Source: Motilimonas eburnea (lineage in GTDB: Bacteria > Pseudomonadota > Gammaproteobacteria > Enterobacterales > CBDFNC01). From it: a DNA stretch of 64,000 bases. Shown here piece by piece: positions 46,444 through 55,942 of the stretch. A model generated the notes under the pieces. It was not told where the DNA came from. It did no database searches and saw only the letters and a list, made by a program, of their open reading frames with translations. The stretch lies in contig NZ_JAIMJB010000014.1 of the NCBI RefSeq assembly GCF_021295345.1, positions 1 to 64,000 of the forward strand. The letters are read 5' to 3'. Every line of letters begins with the position of its first letter. The stretch's first letter is position 1. The position numbers and the translations under genes were made by a program.

Positions 46444-47523
46444 ATGAAAATACTGGTTGCTAGTTCATATCGCCATGCTTGGAACAGCGTGCGTCCCGAA
46501 GCGGAAATGTTCATTGAAATGGTGCGTCAAGGCCACACCGTCACACTCATGACACAGCCTGATTGCGAATATTTACCGCGCTTTAATGAACACGGTATTA
46601 AAACCATTGCGTGTTATCCGACTAAGAAAATTTGTCTCAAAACCATTAAGGCCATGCGCGCCGAGCTGCATCAAGGCGATTACGACATCGTCTACGCGTT
46701 TAATTCCAAAACCATCCCCAATGCCATTTTGGCCAGTATCGGCCATCGCGCTAAAGTGGTGCTGTATCGCGGCACCACAGGTGGCTTGTATCGACATGAT
46801 CCAACGGCTTATTTAACCCATTTAAGCCCTCGGGTTGATGGCATCGTTTGTGTTTCCAACGCCGTCACAGAAGATGTAAAACAACGGGTTTGGAAAAATA
46901 AAGACAATGTAGTGACCATTTACAAAGGCCACCAACTGGATTGGTACTTAGTGCCACCGGGCGATCGCAGTGAATTTAATCTGACAGATAACGACATCAT
47001 TGCCATGTGCGCCGCCCATGTGCGTCCAAGTAAAGGCATCGATGTATTAATCGAAGCAACTCACTACATCGATAACCCCAACTTTCACTTAATTTTAGCG
47101 GGCAGCGGCTTTGAGCCGTATTTTGACGCCATGAAAGCCAGCCCCATGGCAGATCGGATCCATTACATAGGTCATCGTAGTGATGTACCTTCATTAATGG
47201 CCATGGCCGATTTTCAGGTGCAACCCTCAAAAAGCGGTGAAGGCCTGCCGCGCACCATCATTGAAGCCATGGCTAATGGCACACCGTCTATCGTCACCAC
47301 TACGGGAGGCTCACCTGAGTTGGTAGATGATGGTAAAACCGGCTATATCGTCCCGACCAATGATGCTAAAGCCTTTGCTGCGGCAATGAGTAAGCTCATC
47401 GACGATCCGGCCAAAATTAAACAATTTAGCCAAGCGGCCAAGCATAAATTAGATACCGAAATTAACGCCAAGGAAACGGTGCGAAAGCATATCGAGTATT
47501 TCAATCGTTTACTGGCGCAATAA
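46444..47523 (+). CDS. GT4 family glycosyltransferase of the LPS core
   Basis: 359 residues, AGGAAAAC before the ATG. KILVASSYRHAWNSVRPEAE at the N-terminus, IVCVSNAVTEDVKQRV in the middle, and in the donor domain HVRPSKGIDVLIEA and VQPSKSGEGLPRTIIEAMANG, the canonical E(x7)E of GT4. It should transfer a sugar from a nucleotide donor to the LPS core. The lack of an internal signal peptide puts it in the cytoplasm. Confidence 0.85.
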   Translation: MKILVASSYRHAWNSVRPEAEMFIEMVRQGHTVTLMTQPDCEYLPRFNEHGIKTIACYPTKKICLKTIKAMRAELHQGDYDIVYAFNSKTIPNAILASIGHRAKVVLYRGTTGGLYRHDPTAYLTHLSPRVDGIVCVSNAVTEDVKQRVWKNKDNVVTIYKGHQLDWYLVPPGDRSEFNLTDNDIIAMCAAHVRPSKGIDVLIEATHYIDNPNFHLILAGSGFEPYFDAMKASPMADRIHYIGHRSDVPSLMAMADFQVQPSKSGEGLPRTIIEAMANGTPSIVTTTGGSPELVDDGKTGYIVPTNDAKAFAAAMSKLIDDPAKIKQFSQAAKHKLDTEINAKETVRKHIEYFNRLLAQ

Positions 47524-47537
47524 AATAGGTAGTGACC

Positions 47538-48485
47538 ATGGAACGGCATATTTTACATATACATGATCAAGCGCTGCCCCCGACACCAACCAGTGGTGGC
47601 TCTAATCGGTTAGTTGATTGGTTAGCCAAAGAACAAAGTTTACTCGGGCATATGGTGAGCGCATTATCGCCACAGGGCCATACTACACCTTACTATCAAC
47701 ATATCCTCGCTGATATTAAACAGCTGGATTTTCAGCAACTTTGCCAGCTGATTCCTGATTCTGTCACCGATATTGAATACCACGGAGGGCTAACTGCAGA
47801 GATAGCGCATCAACTTTGTCAGCGCTACCCTCGTTTTATTTCAGTGATCCATTCCACCTGCGGTAAAACATCCCCTAATCGCGTTTATGTTTCAGCATCA
47901 CATGCACGCCACCATGACGATCAACGCTTTATTTACAATGGTGTGCCAGTGGATGAAATTGAGTTTTCCGAAGATAAAAAGGATTATGCGCTCTTTTTAG
48001 CGAAGGTAAAACGCAGTAAAAAAGGGGTCCAAGATGCTATTGATATTGCCAAGCAAACCAAACACCCATTATTAATCGCCGGTGGCAGACGATTTGGTAG
48101 CCCAGAAACTTGGTTCCCTTGGCACCCTAGTATTAAGCCCCTTGGTTACATCAATGGGGCTCAAAAACAAACCATTATTAAACACGCTAAAGCCCTGTGG
48201 GTGCCGATACGCTGGGAAGAGCCATTTGGTTTAACCGTGGTTGAAGCCATGCTCGCGGGAACGCCTGTCATCGCATACAATAGAGGCGCGATGAAAGAGC
48301 TCATCCATCATGGCGTTTCTGGATTTGTGTGCGACACCAAAGCAGAATTTATAGATGCTCTCAATCTGGTTGATAAACTAGATCCAAAGATCATTCGCCA
48401 ACATGCGCTCGATAACTTTTCTGCCTTAAAAATGGCCACTGCGCATCTAGACATGCTCACACTCGCGGGCTCAGAGCCATGGTAA
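47538..48485 (+). CDS. GT4 family glycosyltransferase, shorter form
   Basis: 315 residues from ATG 47538; a GTG two codons upstream is also possible. HILHIHDQALPPTPTSGGSNRL, FISVIHSTCGK, YALFLAKVKRSKKGVQDAID and the donor block WEEPFGLTVVEAMLAGTPVIAY (E(x7)E) identify GT4. The first domain is shorter than in classical enzymes. It overlaps the upstream possible start of the second WavE gene. Confidence 0.82.
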   Translation: MERHILHIHDQALPPTPTSGGSNRLVDWLAKEQSLLGHMVSALSPQGHTTPYYQHILADIKQLDFQQLCQLIPDSVTDIEYHGGLTAEIAHQLCQRYPRFISVIHSTCGKTSPNRVYVSASHARHHDDQRFIYNGVPVDEIEFSEDKKDYALFLAKVKRSKKGVQDAIDIAKQTKHPLLIAGGRRFGSPETWFPWHPSIKPLGYINGAQKQTIIKHAKALWVPIRWEEPFGLTVVEAMLAGTPVIAYNRGAMKELIHHGVSGFVCDTKAEFIDALNLVDKLDPKIIRQHALDNFSALKMATAHLDMLTLAGSEPW

Positions 48486-48514
48486 GCACAACCCACACAT
48501 CGATAGGTAAAGTA

Positions 48515-49534
48515 ATGGACATGCGTGACATCACTGTGGTGGTACAAGGACCGGTACACAGTTATCAACAGCGAGCAATGGATGATAATATCACCAAACA
48601 ATGCCTCGCATCTGTGCGCCAATTTTTACCTAAGGCTCACATTATTTTGTCTACCTGGCCTGAACAAGATCTCAGTGGCTTGGATTATGATGAGCTCATC
48701 ATCAATCCAGATCCTGGCAGTAATATTCGTTATTACACCGATAAGCACAAGCCAAAAGGGCTGAATAATAACCGCCAGATCGTCTCTACCTTAAATGGGT
48801 TAAAGGCCGTTAAAACCAAATATGCGATCAAGCTTAGAAGTGATAACTACCTGACATCTGCTGAATTTGTAAACTTATTTAACCGTTACCAAACGCGTTG
48901 CGATGGCCCATCTGTCTTTAAACAACGCATTGTGATCCCAAACACCTTCAGCCGTAAGTATGCCAAAGGCTTACCTGTCGCGTTTCATCTTAGTGACTTT
49001 TTCTACTTTGGATTAACCGAAGATCTACTCAAGCTGTGGGATATTCCACTGCTAAAAAATTATGATCTTGAGGCCCAAGGTATACCTAGCCCCGGTTACC
49101 CTAACTATCCCATCGACTGCACCCAAATGTTCTGGCAAGAAGGCTTGAAGAACTTTACATTCAATACCCAGCTGGGCCACCTACATGATTTATCTCATGA
49201 TAAGTTACATCTAAGTGAACAATTTATCGCAAACAATTTGATCATTGCAGCCCCAGAGGAAATAGGCTTGGGTTTATGTGATAAATTTTTAGGTCAAGCG
49301 CGTGTGAACCGTGTGAGAGGAAAGAGCAGTTTTTATCAATTGAGCGATTGGCTTAACTTATATCGCCAATATTGCGATGCCCAACAACCAATGAAAGTAT
49401 CAGCAAGGCTACTTCTGTGGCTACAACGCTTAGTGTATGTCTACCCGGTGATGCTTGAAACCCGATTTAAACTAAAAAAGCGCCATCGGCGCTTCAACAA
49501 GAGGCTAAACCAAACGGACGACAGTTCAATTTAG
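48515..49534 (+). CDS. WavE-family LPS core protein (copy 2)
   Basis: 339 residues from ATG 48515, chosen because it places VVVQGPVHSY at the same distance from the start as in copy 1 and has AGGTAAAG upstream. An in-frame ATG at 48479 overlaps the GT4 stop. CLASVRQFLPKAHIILSTWP, DYDELIINPDPG and KTKYAIKLRSDNYLTS match copy 1 closely in order and spacing, so the two arose by duplication. The C-terminus ends in a basic tail (KKRHRRFNKRL). It probably adds a related sugar at another core position. Confidence 0.78.
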   Translation: MDMRDITVVVQGPVHSYQQRAMDDNITKQCLASVRQFLPKAHIILSTWPEQDLSGLDYDELIINPDPGSNIRYYTDKHKPKGLNNNRQIVSTLNGLKAVKTKYAIKLRSDNYLTSAEFVNLFNRYQTRCDGPSVFKQRIVIPNTFSRKYAKGLPVAFHLSDFFYFGLTEDLLKLWDIPLLKNYDLEAQGIPSPGYPNYPIDCTQMFWQEGLKNFTFNTQLGHLHDLSHDKLHLSEQFIANNLIIAAPEEIGLGLCDKFLGQARVNRVRGKSSFYQLSDWLNLYRQYCDAQQPMKVSARLLLWLQRLVYVYPVMLETRFKLKKRHRRFNKRLNQTDDSSI

Positions 49535-49547
49535 CTTTACAGGCATA

Positions 49548-50081
49548 TCAGAACCGATAACGCAGCGCCACCGTTCCCCAGACAAATAAGTCTTTGTTAT
49601 GGGTTAACTCGGGGTTCCAGTTATCACTGGTGTCGGTATCGGTCCAGTTAATGTCCGCCGCAATCGACAGGTTGTCATTGAGGTAGTATTGTAAACCACC
49701 ACCAACGCCATAGCCCCACGCCGAGGTTTCACGGTAATACCTTGCCGCCCCGCCGTAGCCATTAATTGCCCAGTTAGGGCTGAATTGATATTCAAAGTTA
49801 GCCACTCGCCACATCAGCAAGTTCCCTGAATCACCCCAACTGGCAATGTCTTTAACTAAAACATCAACCCCAGTACCCATGCTCCAATCTTGATTAATTT
49901 CTCGCATCACACCAAACTGCAAGGTTGGGCGTACTTTATTTTCTTCAATATCGATACCGCGTTGGCGATGATGCATGTAAGAGGCTCCCGCCCCGACATA
50001 AGGCCACCAACTTGCTAACGCCGACGAGCTGAACGTCATTAGCCCTAGTGCTAAAAGTCCGTATTTAGTTACCAATGCCAA
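49548..50081 (-). CDS. Small outer membrane beta-barrel protein next to Wzi copy 2
   Basis: 177 residues. Signal peptide KYGLLALGLMTFSSSALA, then SWWPYVGAGASYMHHR and alternating strands (WAINGYGGAARYYRETSAWG, GLQYYLNDNLSIAADINW) ending VALRYRF, an outer-membrane signature. The pattern is that of OmpA-like or OmpW-like 8-strand barrels. It starts 13 bp inside the end of the Wzi-family gene, so the two are co-translated and may form a pair. Function unknown. Confidence 0.6.
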   Translation of the reverse strand: MALVTKYGLLALGLMTFSSSALASWWPYVGAGASYMHHRQRGIDIEENKVRPTLQFGVMREINQDWSMGTGVDVLVKDIASWGDSGNLLMWRVANFEYQFSPNWAINGYGGAARYYRETSAWGYGVGGGLQYYLNDNLSIAADINWTDTDTSDNWNPELTHNKDLFVWGTVALRYRF

Positions 50082-51490
50082 TTTAGTTCCCCTCTAATAA
50101 AATCATCATCCAGAACCGTAGTACCGCCATAAATGCGATAGCCCCAGCTTTGCCCCGCTAGCTTACCGTAATATTTTAAATCTAATTCATGGGCCATTTT
50201 GTAATCATGCTTATAACCGCCGCCATCATATTGGTTATCCTGATTGCGATAGGTCAGCTCGTAGCGTTGCTCAGCGCCAGCTTGCCAACCTAGCTTAGCC
50301 ACATGAACCCGCGCCCCGACAGGATCGCCAAAATAACGATTATCCCCAGCCCAGCTGCCCATAGCGACGCCGTCATTGGTATACCCATTTTTAAACACGT
50401 GGTGTACATACCAAGCATGCATAAATTCGGTGTATTCATAAGTAAAAGAGAAGTTCGGACCTAAAAAGGCCTGTGGCATAAAGGGAATAAACAAACCCGC
50501 TGAAACAGCCAAATTGCCTAGGCGCGTCTTAGAGAAATTAACCGTGTCTTCACCGCCGTATTCGGCATAAATCGAAAAGGGGGTTTCACCTTGAAAGTTA
50601 ATCCGACTGGTGACAGAAGCGATTTGGTTATCGATGGAGTTACCATTTTGATCCTTAGTCGGATCCCAAAACGACTTGAGGATCTCTTTAACGGTGAGAT
50701 CACCATTATCAACTAACTGTTGAGTACGATTCACACCTATGGTCCAACCCGAAATGGGCTCAACACTCATATGAAAACCAAGTAAACCAGGTCGACCACT
50801 AATATCTTCACCATTCCAACGCATGCCATCGGTATGCTCTAAACGGCTAAAAAACACGTCGTATTTCAAGTTCCACAGTGACTCAAACGCCACGGGATTA
50901 GAAAAACCAATGGAGACAGAGGGTCTGGCATTGGTTGACAACAACATGGCTGACTCTTGAAAGGGCGAAAACCAATGCTCACGATAGCCGATATCAACTT
51001 GAAAGCTGTCCCACCCGATCACGACATAACTGTCGACCGGAATCGCCGTTTCGCCATCGTAGGCTAAACCACCTACCGACACCGCGGCGTATTCACTTGG
51101 GTTCCAAACACCCGTTGCCGCAACGCGAAAATTTGAATCTATTTTTTCGCCACGTGCATTGGGAATCACTTTACCGCCATCGGGTTTATTAGCACCGCCT
51201 GCCGCCACTTCAGCATAAGTGAAACTGTAATCCTGTTCATAACGCTGTAAACGGGTGTCAATAACACGAAACAAAGCCGGATGGCTTTGCTTAACTTGTT
51301 CTAAGTGCTGCCTCACTAATTTGACACTATAAGGTTTAGCTAAGGTAGGCATATTGGTGACAACACTGAGCTGTTCAATACGGCCGTTAAGGTAATCATC
51401 TTGCAGAGAAATAAAGGGGCTTGCCGCAGAAACACCAGCCGAAGCCAGTAATCCGAATAGGGGGACAAGGTACTGCCAATCCCGTTTCAT
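50069..51490 (-). CDS. Capsule-assembly Wzi family outer membrane protein (copy 2)
   Basis: 473 residues. Signal peptide YLVPLFGLLASAGVSAAS, then SPFISLQDDYLNGRIEQLSVV, the helical N-terminal region of Wzi-family proteins. Barrel strands follow (DSFQVDIGYREHWFSPFQES is a conserved block; FSFTYEYTEFMHAWYVHHVF). It ends in IRGELNWHW. The same family as the protein at 21770-23101 but clearly diverged. It is convergent with the LPS core genes. Confidence 0.78.
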   Translation of the reverse strand: MKRDWQYLVPLFGLLASAGVSAASPFISLQDDYLNGRIEQLSVVTNMPTLAKPYSVKLVRQHLEQVKQSHPALFRVIDTRLQRYEQDYSFTYAEVAAGGANKPDGGKVIPNARGEKIDSNFRVAATGVWNPSEYAAVSVGGLAYDGETAIPVDSYVVIGWDSFQVDIGYREHWFSPFQESAMLLSTNARPSVSIGFSNPVAFESLWNLKYDVFFSRLEHTDGMRWNGEDISGRPGLLGFHMSVEPISGWTIGVNRTQQLVDNGDLTVKEILKSFWDPTKDQNGNSIDNQIASVTSRINFQGETPFSIYAEYGGEDTVNFSKTRLGNLAVSAGLFIPFMPQAFLGPNFSFTYEYTEFMHAWYVHHVFKNGYTNDGVAMGSWAGDNRYFGDPVGARVHVAKLGWQAGAEQRYELTYRNQDNQYDGGGYKHDYKMAHELDLKYYGKLAGQSWGYRIYGGTTVLDDDFIRGELNWHW

Positions 51491-51615
51491 ACATCACCAA
51501 TCCATGAGAAAAAAATCAGTAGCAAAATATAATCTAAATCACGCGTCACAACAAGGAAACGGCGGATTATTGTCGGTAATCAGGTATATCTCGCTTCCCT
51601 TTACAATCTCTCTAT

Positions 51616-52389
51616 TTAACTTGGCTTTTTATGCTGTAACAGCCACAAGCCCATGTGTTTGTTGTAGTTAGCTTGGGCATAACTCATGGCGACAATAAAG
51701 CCGATGCTGCCGTCTAAAAAACCACGTCGAATAAAATAAATTAAAATAAAGGTCCACACGCCACCGAAAAATATCATTGGAAATGGGCGGGCTTTTTTGC
51801 CTTTACGATTGTACTTTTGGGCGCCAAGCCAAGCGTATTTCGCTGTCTTTTCAAGACCGTGGCCATAATCCCTTTGGGTATAGTGCAACAACAAACCGTT
51901 GAGTTTGCCTTTTTTGCCTTCAGCAGGCACCACGGTTTCATGCACTTCATCTAAGGTGTAACGCGCCCCTTCGCGCTGGAATAAACGCAGTACCGCACGA
52001 GCACTGCGGCCATATTTTAGGGTCTTGCCATATATCGTCACCCCCCAAGGCAAACGATAAGAAGTACAAGGGATGGTCTCTTGGGATAATAATGACAGCA
52101 AACTTTTTTGCATGGTTTCATCCAATGCTTCGTCGGCATCAATTGATAGCACCCAGTCACCCGTCGCTAAATCTAATGCGCGCTGCTTTTGTTTACCAAA
52201 TCCGGGCCAATCAGTGATGCTGACCTTGTCGGTGTAGCGCTGACAAATCGCCACCGTATCATCGGTTGAGCCACTGTCTAACACAATAATTTCATCGGCA
52301 ATGGGGGCGACGGATTGCAAACAACGCTCAACGCGGTCGGCTTCATTTTTCGTAATTAAGATAACGGATAAGCTGTGTTTTTTGCTCAT
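51616..52389 (-). CDS. GT2 glycosyltransferase, WaaE/KdtX-like
   Basis: 257 residues from ATG 52389 (GGAAG 9 bp upstream). SVILITKNEADRVERCLQSV, EIIVLDSGSTDDTVAIC, WVLSIDADEALDE (DxD) and YTLDEVHETVVP are the WaaE-type GT2 signatures; WaaE adds glucose to inner-core heptose in Klebsiella, Serratia and relatives. One or two membrane-associated helices near the C-terminus (IFFGGVWTFILIYFI). It starts 2 bp after the CDP-glycerol-transferase-like gene and is next to waaA, as in other gammaproteobacteria. Confidence 0.85.
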   Translation of the reverse strand: MSKKHSLSVILITKNEADRVERCLQSVAPIADEIIVLDSGSTDDTVAICQRYTDKVSITDWPGFGKQKQRALDLATGDWVLSIDADEALDETMQKSLLSLLSQETIPCTSYRLPWGVTIYGKTLKYGRSARAVLRLFQREGARYTLDEVHETVVPAEGKKGKLNGLLLHYTQRDYGHGLEKTAKYAWLGAQKYNRKGKKARPFPMIFFGGVWTFILIYFIRRGFLDGSIGFIVAMSYAQANYNKHMGLWLLQHKKPS

Positions 52390-52391
52390 GT

Positions 52392-53465
52392 TTAAATCTT
52401 CCAATAGCCCAATTTCTTGCGCATTTTTAAATGGCGGATAAGGTTGCTTGGTTTGGCTTTTAAATGAGATGTGCCTTTAGCTAATAATCCATCCACCGCG
52501 GCCAATACGCGCTCGCTGGAATGGCCATCACGATACGGGTGCAGTGACTCAGTATAATCGCGGATCCCTTGCATCAAGTCTGCAGGATGAGTCAGCGCCT
52601 CGGTTAAGGCAGGATGTACTTGATCTGTTTGGGTAATATTATAAAGATGCGGCCCCGGCATCTTATTGTTAAACGTGACCACCGGCTTTTGTAGCATTAA
52701 ATACATCAACACAATCGATGAGGTATCACACAGCATCACATCAGCCGCCGTTAGCAAGGGCAATACATTGTCGGTTTCAACAAATTGGGCATTGGGCATA
52801 CTGGCACATAATGCTTGATACATCTGCACCACTTCTGGCTCCATTTTTGGGTGGAACTGAATAAGCCAATGCCACTCCCCTGTAGCCATCAGGCCTTTTA
52901 CGGTATCAAACAAGGTGCGAGCACAAGAGATCTGCTTAGAAAAGGTGGAGCACATCAACACGGTTTTACGGCCATCTTGACTTAAATAGGGATTGTCAGC
53001 CATAGGCGTAAACAAAGGATCCAGCGCCGCCCAACCGGTTTCAACCACGTCAAAATGGCCATGTTGTTTGGCTAACTCTTGAAACCGCCCCGTGGTGCTC
53101 GGGCCTTGAGTGCAATATAAATCAAAGCAATTACGGATGGCAAAATGGCCCTTGTTACCTTCACTCTTGCGCTTGCCGGTATCAAAGCCATGAAATAAAG
53201 CGACTTTTAGTCCGGGAATAAAACTGGGCACCACGTTACCGGGGACAAACACCGCATCCGGCTGCCAAGCTATCACCTCCGCTACCGAATGCCAGCGTTG
53301 CTCGTTTGGCTTAAGGTGTTTAGGGTCAACTTCATTGCCTTCCAAAAACCAATAAACTTGATCGCCACGCGCCAAAATCGCCGTTTGCAAAGGGCGTAAC
53401 ATGGCATAGGCATAATTTTGCGCAATGTAAAATAGATAACGCTTAGTCGACAATCCCAGTTCCAC
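52392..53465 (-). CDS. CDP-glycerol glycerophosphotransferase-like protein
   Basis: 357 residues from GTG 53465; start uncertain. LFYIAQNYAYAMLRPLQTAI, VALFHGFDTGKRKSEG (HGxxxGKR), WHWLIQFHPKMEPE (the HPK of the family) and VMLCDTSSIVLMYLMLQKPVV (DxSS) are those of TagB/TagF-type enzymes. Here it may add glycerol phosphate or a related unit to the LPS inner core. No CDP-glycerol synthase (tagD) is seen in the window. Divergent from waaA. Confidence 0.78.
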   Translation of the reverse strand: MELGLSTKRYLFYIAQNYAYAMLRPLQTAILARGDQVYWFLEGNEVDPKHLKPNEQRWHSVAEVIAWQPDAVFVPGNVVPSFIPGLKVALFHGFDTGKRKSEGNKGHFAIRNCFDLYCTQGPSTTGRFQELAKQHGHFDVVETGWAALDPLFTPMADNPYLSQDGRKTVLMCSTFSKQISCARTLFDTVKGLMATGEWHWLIQFHPKMEPEVVQMYQALCASMPNAQFVETDNVLPLLTAADVMLCDTSSIVLMYLMLQKPVVTFNNKMPGPHLYNITQTDQVHPALTEALTHPADLMQGIRDYTESLHPYRDGHSSERVLAAVDGLLAKGTSHLKAKPSNLIRHLKMRKKLGYWKI

Positions 53466-53609
53466 CCTAACATTAAAAACTCAGCGCATAATAACAAAAA
53501 GCCGCCTATACCCAAACTAAGACGCACTGGATTTATGCCCGATGGCGTAGCAATTGATCCTATTTGCGCGCTAAAATCCTCTTTATTGCCAATACTTAGT
53601 GACACCGCC

Positions 53610-54893
53610 ATGCTTATCCGCCTGCTTTATACCTTGCTGATGTTAATCGCCAGTCCCTTTTTGCTCTTTGGTTTATACAAAAGTAAGCCCGGCAAACCTG
53701 CCTTTGGCAAACGTTGGCGCGAACACTTTGGTATAACTCCGCCACTGACCGATTCCCGTCCGGTGATTTGGCTGCATGCGGTATCCGTGGGCGAATCCAT
53801 TGCTGCTTTACCCGTATTAAAAGCCTTAGCCCAAACCTACCCGCAGTATCAACTGCTGGTCACCACCACCACCAGCACAGGCGCAGCGCAAATAGCCAAA
53901 CACAGCGATTGGCTTAGCCATCGATACATGCCCATCGACTTACCCATTTGCCTTAATCGATTTCTTCGCACTATTAAGCCGGAATGCTTACTGATCATGG
54001 AAACCGAGCTGTGGCCCAATACCTTGGCCTGCGCCAAGCAAGCTGGCTTGCCCATCGCGGTAATTAACGCGCGCTTGTCGGCGCGCTCGGCAAAGCGTTA
54101 TGGCCAAGTGCCATGGGCGTTTAATCAAATTGCCTGCCGATTAGATAAGCTATTTTGTGTGGCCCAAGATGACGCGCAGCGCTTTGCTCAATTAGGCATT
54201 AGCGAACGATCACTGACCGTCACCGGCTCGATTAAAAACGACATCCAAATAAGCAACACTGTGATTGAACAAGCTAACCACCTACGCCATCAGTTAGGCG
54301 AGCAACGTCCAGTGTGGGTCGCGGCCAGCACCCACAAGGGCGAAGATGAGCAAGTATTGGCTGCCTTTAACACCTTACTCAAGCAACTGCCACAGGCCTT
54401 ACTGATTTTGGTGCCGCGTCATCCCGAGCGCTTTGATGCCATGGCGCAGTTATGTGTCGATTCCGGTTTTAGCGTGCAGCGTCGCAGTGCTGGTTTTGAT
54501 ACTAATCAGACTTGTCAGGTGTATTTGGCCGATACCATGGGAGAAATGCTCGTCATGCTGGGCGCCAGCGACGCCGTATTTATGGGCGGCAGTTTAATTG
54601 GCGAAGCCGTGGGCGGCCACAATATGCTTGAGCCCGCCGCTCTTGCCAAGGCCACGATTACCGGCCCCAGCTATTACAATTTCACCGATATTGCCGAGCA
54701 ACTCATTCAGGCGCAAGGGTTATGGGTGTGTCACGACAGCCAGCAACTGGCCGAGCAAATGACACAACTTTTGCAAGATCAGGGTTTAAGGCAACAAGTC
54801 GGCCAAGCGGCGCTTAAGGTAGTACAACAAAACCAAGGCGCTGTCGCTAAAACCGTGCAAGAATTAGCACCTTTGTTAACCGCTCCCCCGTAG
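53610..54893 (+). CDS. waaA: Kdo transferase
   Basis: 427 residues from ATG 53610, the family length; the longer frame adds 25 unlikely residues. N-terminal membrane anchor (LLYTLLMLIASPFLLFGLY), then IWLHAVSVGESIAALPVLKAL, TTTSTGAAQIAK, ETELWPNTLACAKQAGLPI and VWVAASTHKGEDEQVL (GT30). It transfers Kdo from CMP-Kdo to lipid IVA. kdkA next door suggests a single, phosphorylated Kdo as in Haemophilus and Vibrio. The stop TAG (54891-54893) lies in the GTAG head of a REP-like unit. Confidence 0.95.
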   Translation: MLIRLLYTLLMLIASPFLLFGLYKSKPGKPAFGKRWREHFGITPPLTDSRPVIWLHAVSVGESIAALPVLKALAQTYPQYQLLVTTTTSTGAAQIAKHSDWLSHRYMPIDLPICLNRFLRTIKPECLLIMETELWPNTLACAKQAGLPIAVINARLSARSAKRYGQVPWAFNQIACRLDKLFCVAQDDAQRFAQLGISERSLTVTGSIKNDIQISNTVIEQANHLRHQLGEQRPVWVAASTHKGEDEQVLAAFNTLLKQLPQALLILVPRHPERFDAMAQLCVDSGFSVQRRSAGFDTNQTCQVYLADTMGEMLVMLGASDAVFMGGSLIGEAVGGHNMLEPAALAKATITGPSYYNFTDIAEQLIQAQGLWVCHDSQQLAEQMTQLLQDQGLRQQVGQAALKVVQQNQGAVAKTVQELAPLLTAPP

Positions 54894-55122
54894 GAGCACC
54901 AGTCATGGTGCGATTTAGTCTCTTTTGTGCCCCCCAGTGATGGGGCGATTTAACCCCCTTCTGTGGGAGCACCAGTCATGGTGCGATTTAGCCACCTTCT
55001 GTGGGAGCCCCAGTGATGGGGCGATTTAGCCACCTTCTGTGGGAGCATTAGTCATGGTGCGATTTGATCATATAGTTTATCGCTGCATTACTGCAGCTCC
55101 CACAAATGACTGCAGCTCCTAC
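54890..55122. repeat. REP-like hairpin cluster F (waaA-kdkA gap), 38-bp tandem
   Basis: Five + units: 54890-54914, about 54927-54949 (head degenerate), 54963-54987, 55001-55025, 55039-55063. Their arms alternate GCACCA, CCCC-type, GCACCA, GCCCCA, GCATTA. The last four are spaced 38 bp with a shared linker (TTTAGCCACCTTCT). One - unit follows at 55079-55103 (GCTGCA) and a - half-unit at 55107-55122. Largest cluster of the window; the flanking genes converge. Confidence 0.88.
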
Positions 55123-55134
55123 TAGACATTGTTT

Positions 55135-55839
55135 CTACGGGGTATGATACCCCTCTAGCAGGATCTGCCAATTAGCTTGATTAAAGTGAATATTACGTTT
55201 GGTCACTTCTTTATTAAATGAGCGCAGCAGCCTAGCTAAGTTGCCTTGCTGCCAGCCCTCACCTGTTTGCTGATAGCATTTATCAAAATCGATCAGCCAC
55301 ACTTGTTGCTGCTCATCAAGCAGGATGTTGTGTGAGTTTAGGTCAGTATGATTCACTTGCGCGCGATGCATTTGGGCGACGGTTTGCCCTATGCGATACC
55401 AAATATCATCGGCCAAGACTTGCTGACTCAATAAACCAACCAGATCTTGGCTGTGTGGGATCTTTTGCTGCAAGATATCGGCGCGATAGGTTAAACCTGA
55501 TTTGATCGCCCTTGCCGCAATAGGAGCTGGTACATTAACGCCCTGCTCATGTAGCTTTTGTAATAAGTTAAACTCTTGAAAACTGCGGGTCTTTTCCCAG
55601 CCAGTAAACCAATAGCTATCGGCAATCAATTTGCCAAATAGACCGCCGCGGCGATAATGACGCAGCGCCATTTCAGTATTTTCGCCTTTAACAAACCAAG
55701 TAGTCCCCCGACCCTGAGCCGAGCCAATCACCCGATTTTGCTGCTGCCAATAAGCAATATCAAAACAAGCAAGGGGATCTTCGCTCAATAACGCTTCGTT
55801 AAACCAAATTTTGCCATTGGCCAGATCTCGCTGTTGCAT
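55135..55839 (-). CDS. kdkA: Kdo 4-kinase KdkA
   Basis: 234 residues, the family length. GRGTTWFVKGENTEMALRHY with RRGGLFGKLIADSYWFTG, the catalytic loop VNHTDLNSHNILL (HTDLxxxN) and VWLIDFDKC (metal-binding DFD). It phosphorylates the Kdo of lipid A-Kdo using ATP in the cytoplasm, typical of species that carry one Kdo. Its start lies about 100 bp from the divergent GT9 gene. Confidence 0.93.
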   Translation of the reverse strand: MQQRDLANGKIWFNEALLSEDPLACFDIAYWQQQNRVIGSAQGRGTTWFVKGENTEMALRHYRRGGLFGKLIADSYWFTGWEKTRSFQEFNLLQKLHEQGVNVPAPIAARAIKSGLTYRADILQQKIPHSQDLVGLLSQQVLADDIWYRIGQTVAQMHRAQVNHTDLNSHNILLDEQQQVWLIDFDKCYQQTGEGWQQGNLARLLRSFNKEVTKRNIHFNQANWQILLEGYHTP

Positions 55840-55942
55840 CGGGTTTCCTTTTACACTTGTTGAAGCAGCCGTATTTTACAAATACCTGAGTGACCTGCAT
55901 AATTCTCGATTCTATCACGCGATTATGATTTGGGATCGGCTA

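Noticed and set aside
54890-55103. CRISPR-like array with 38-bp period
   Set aside because: The repeated part is a palindromic REP-like unit and the so-called spacers are nearly identical linkers; no cas genes are nearby.
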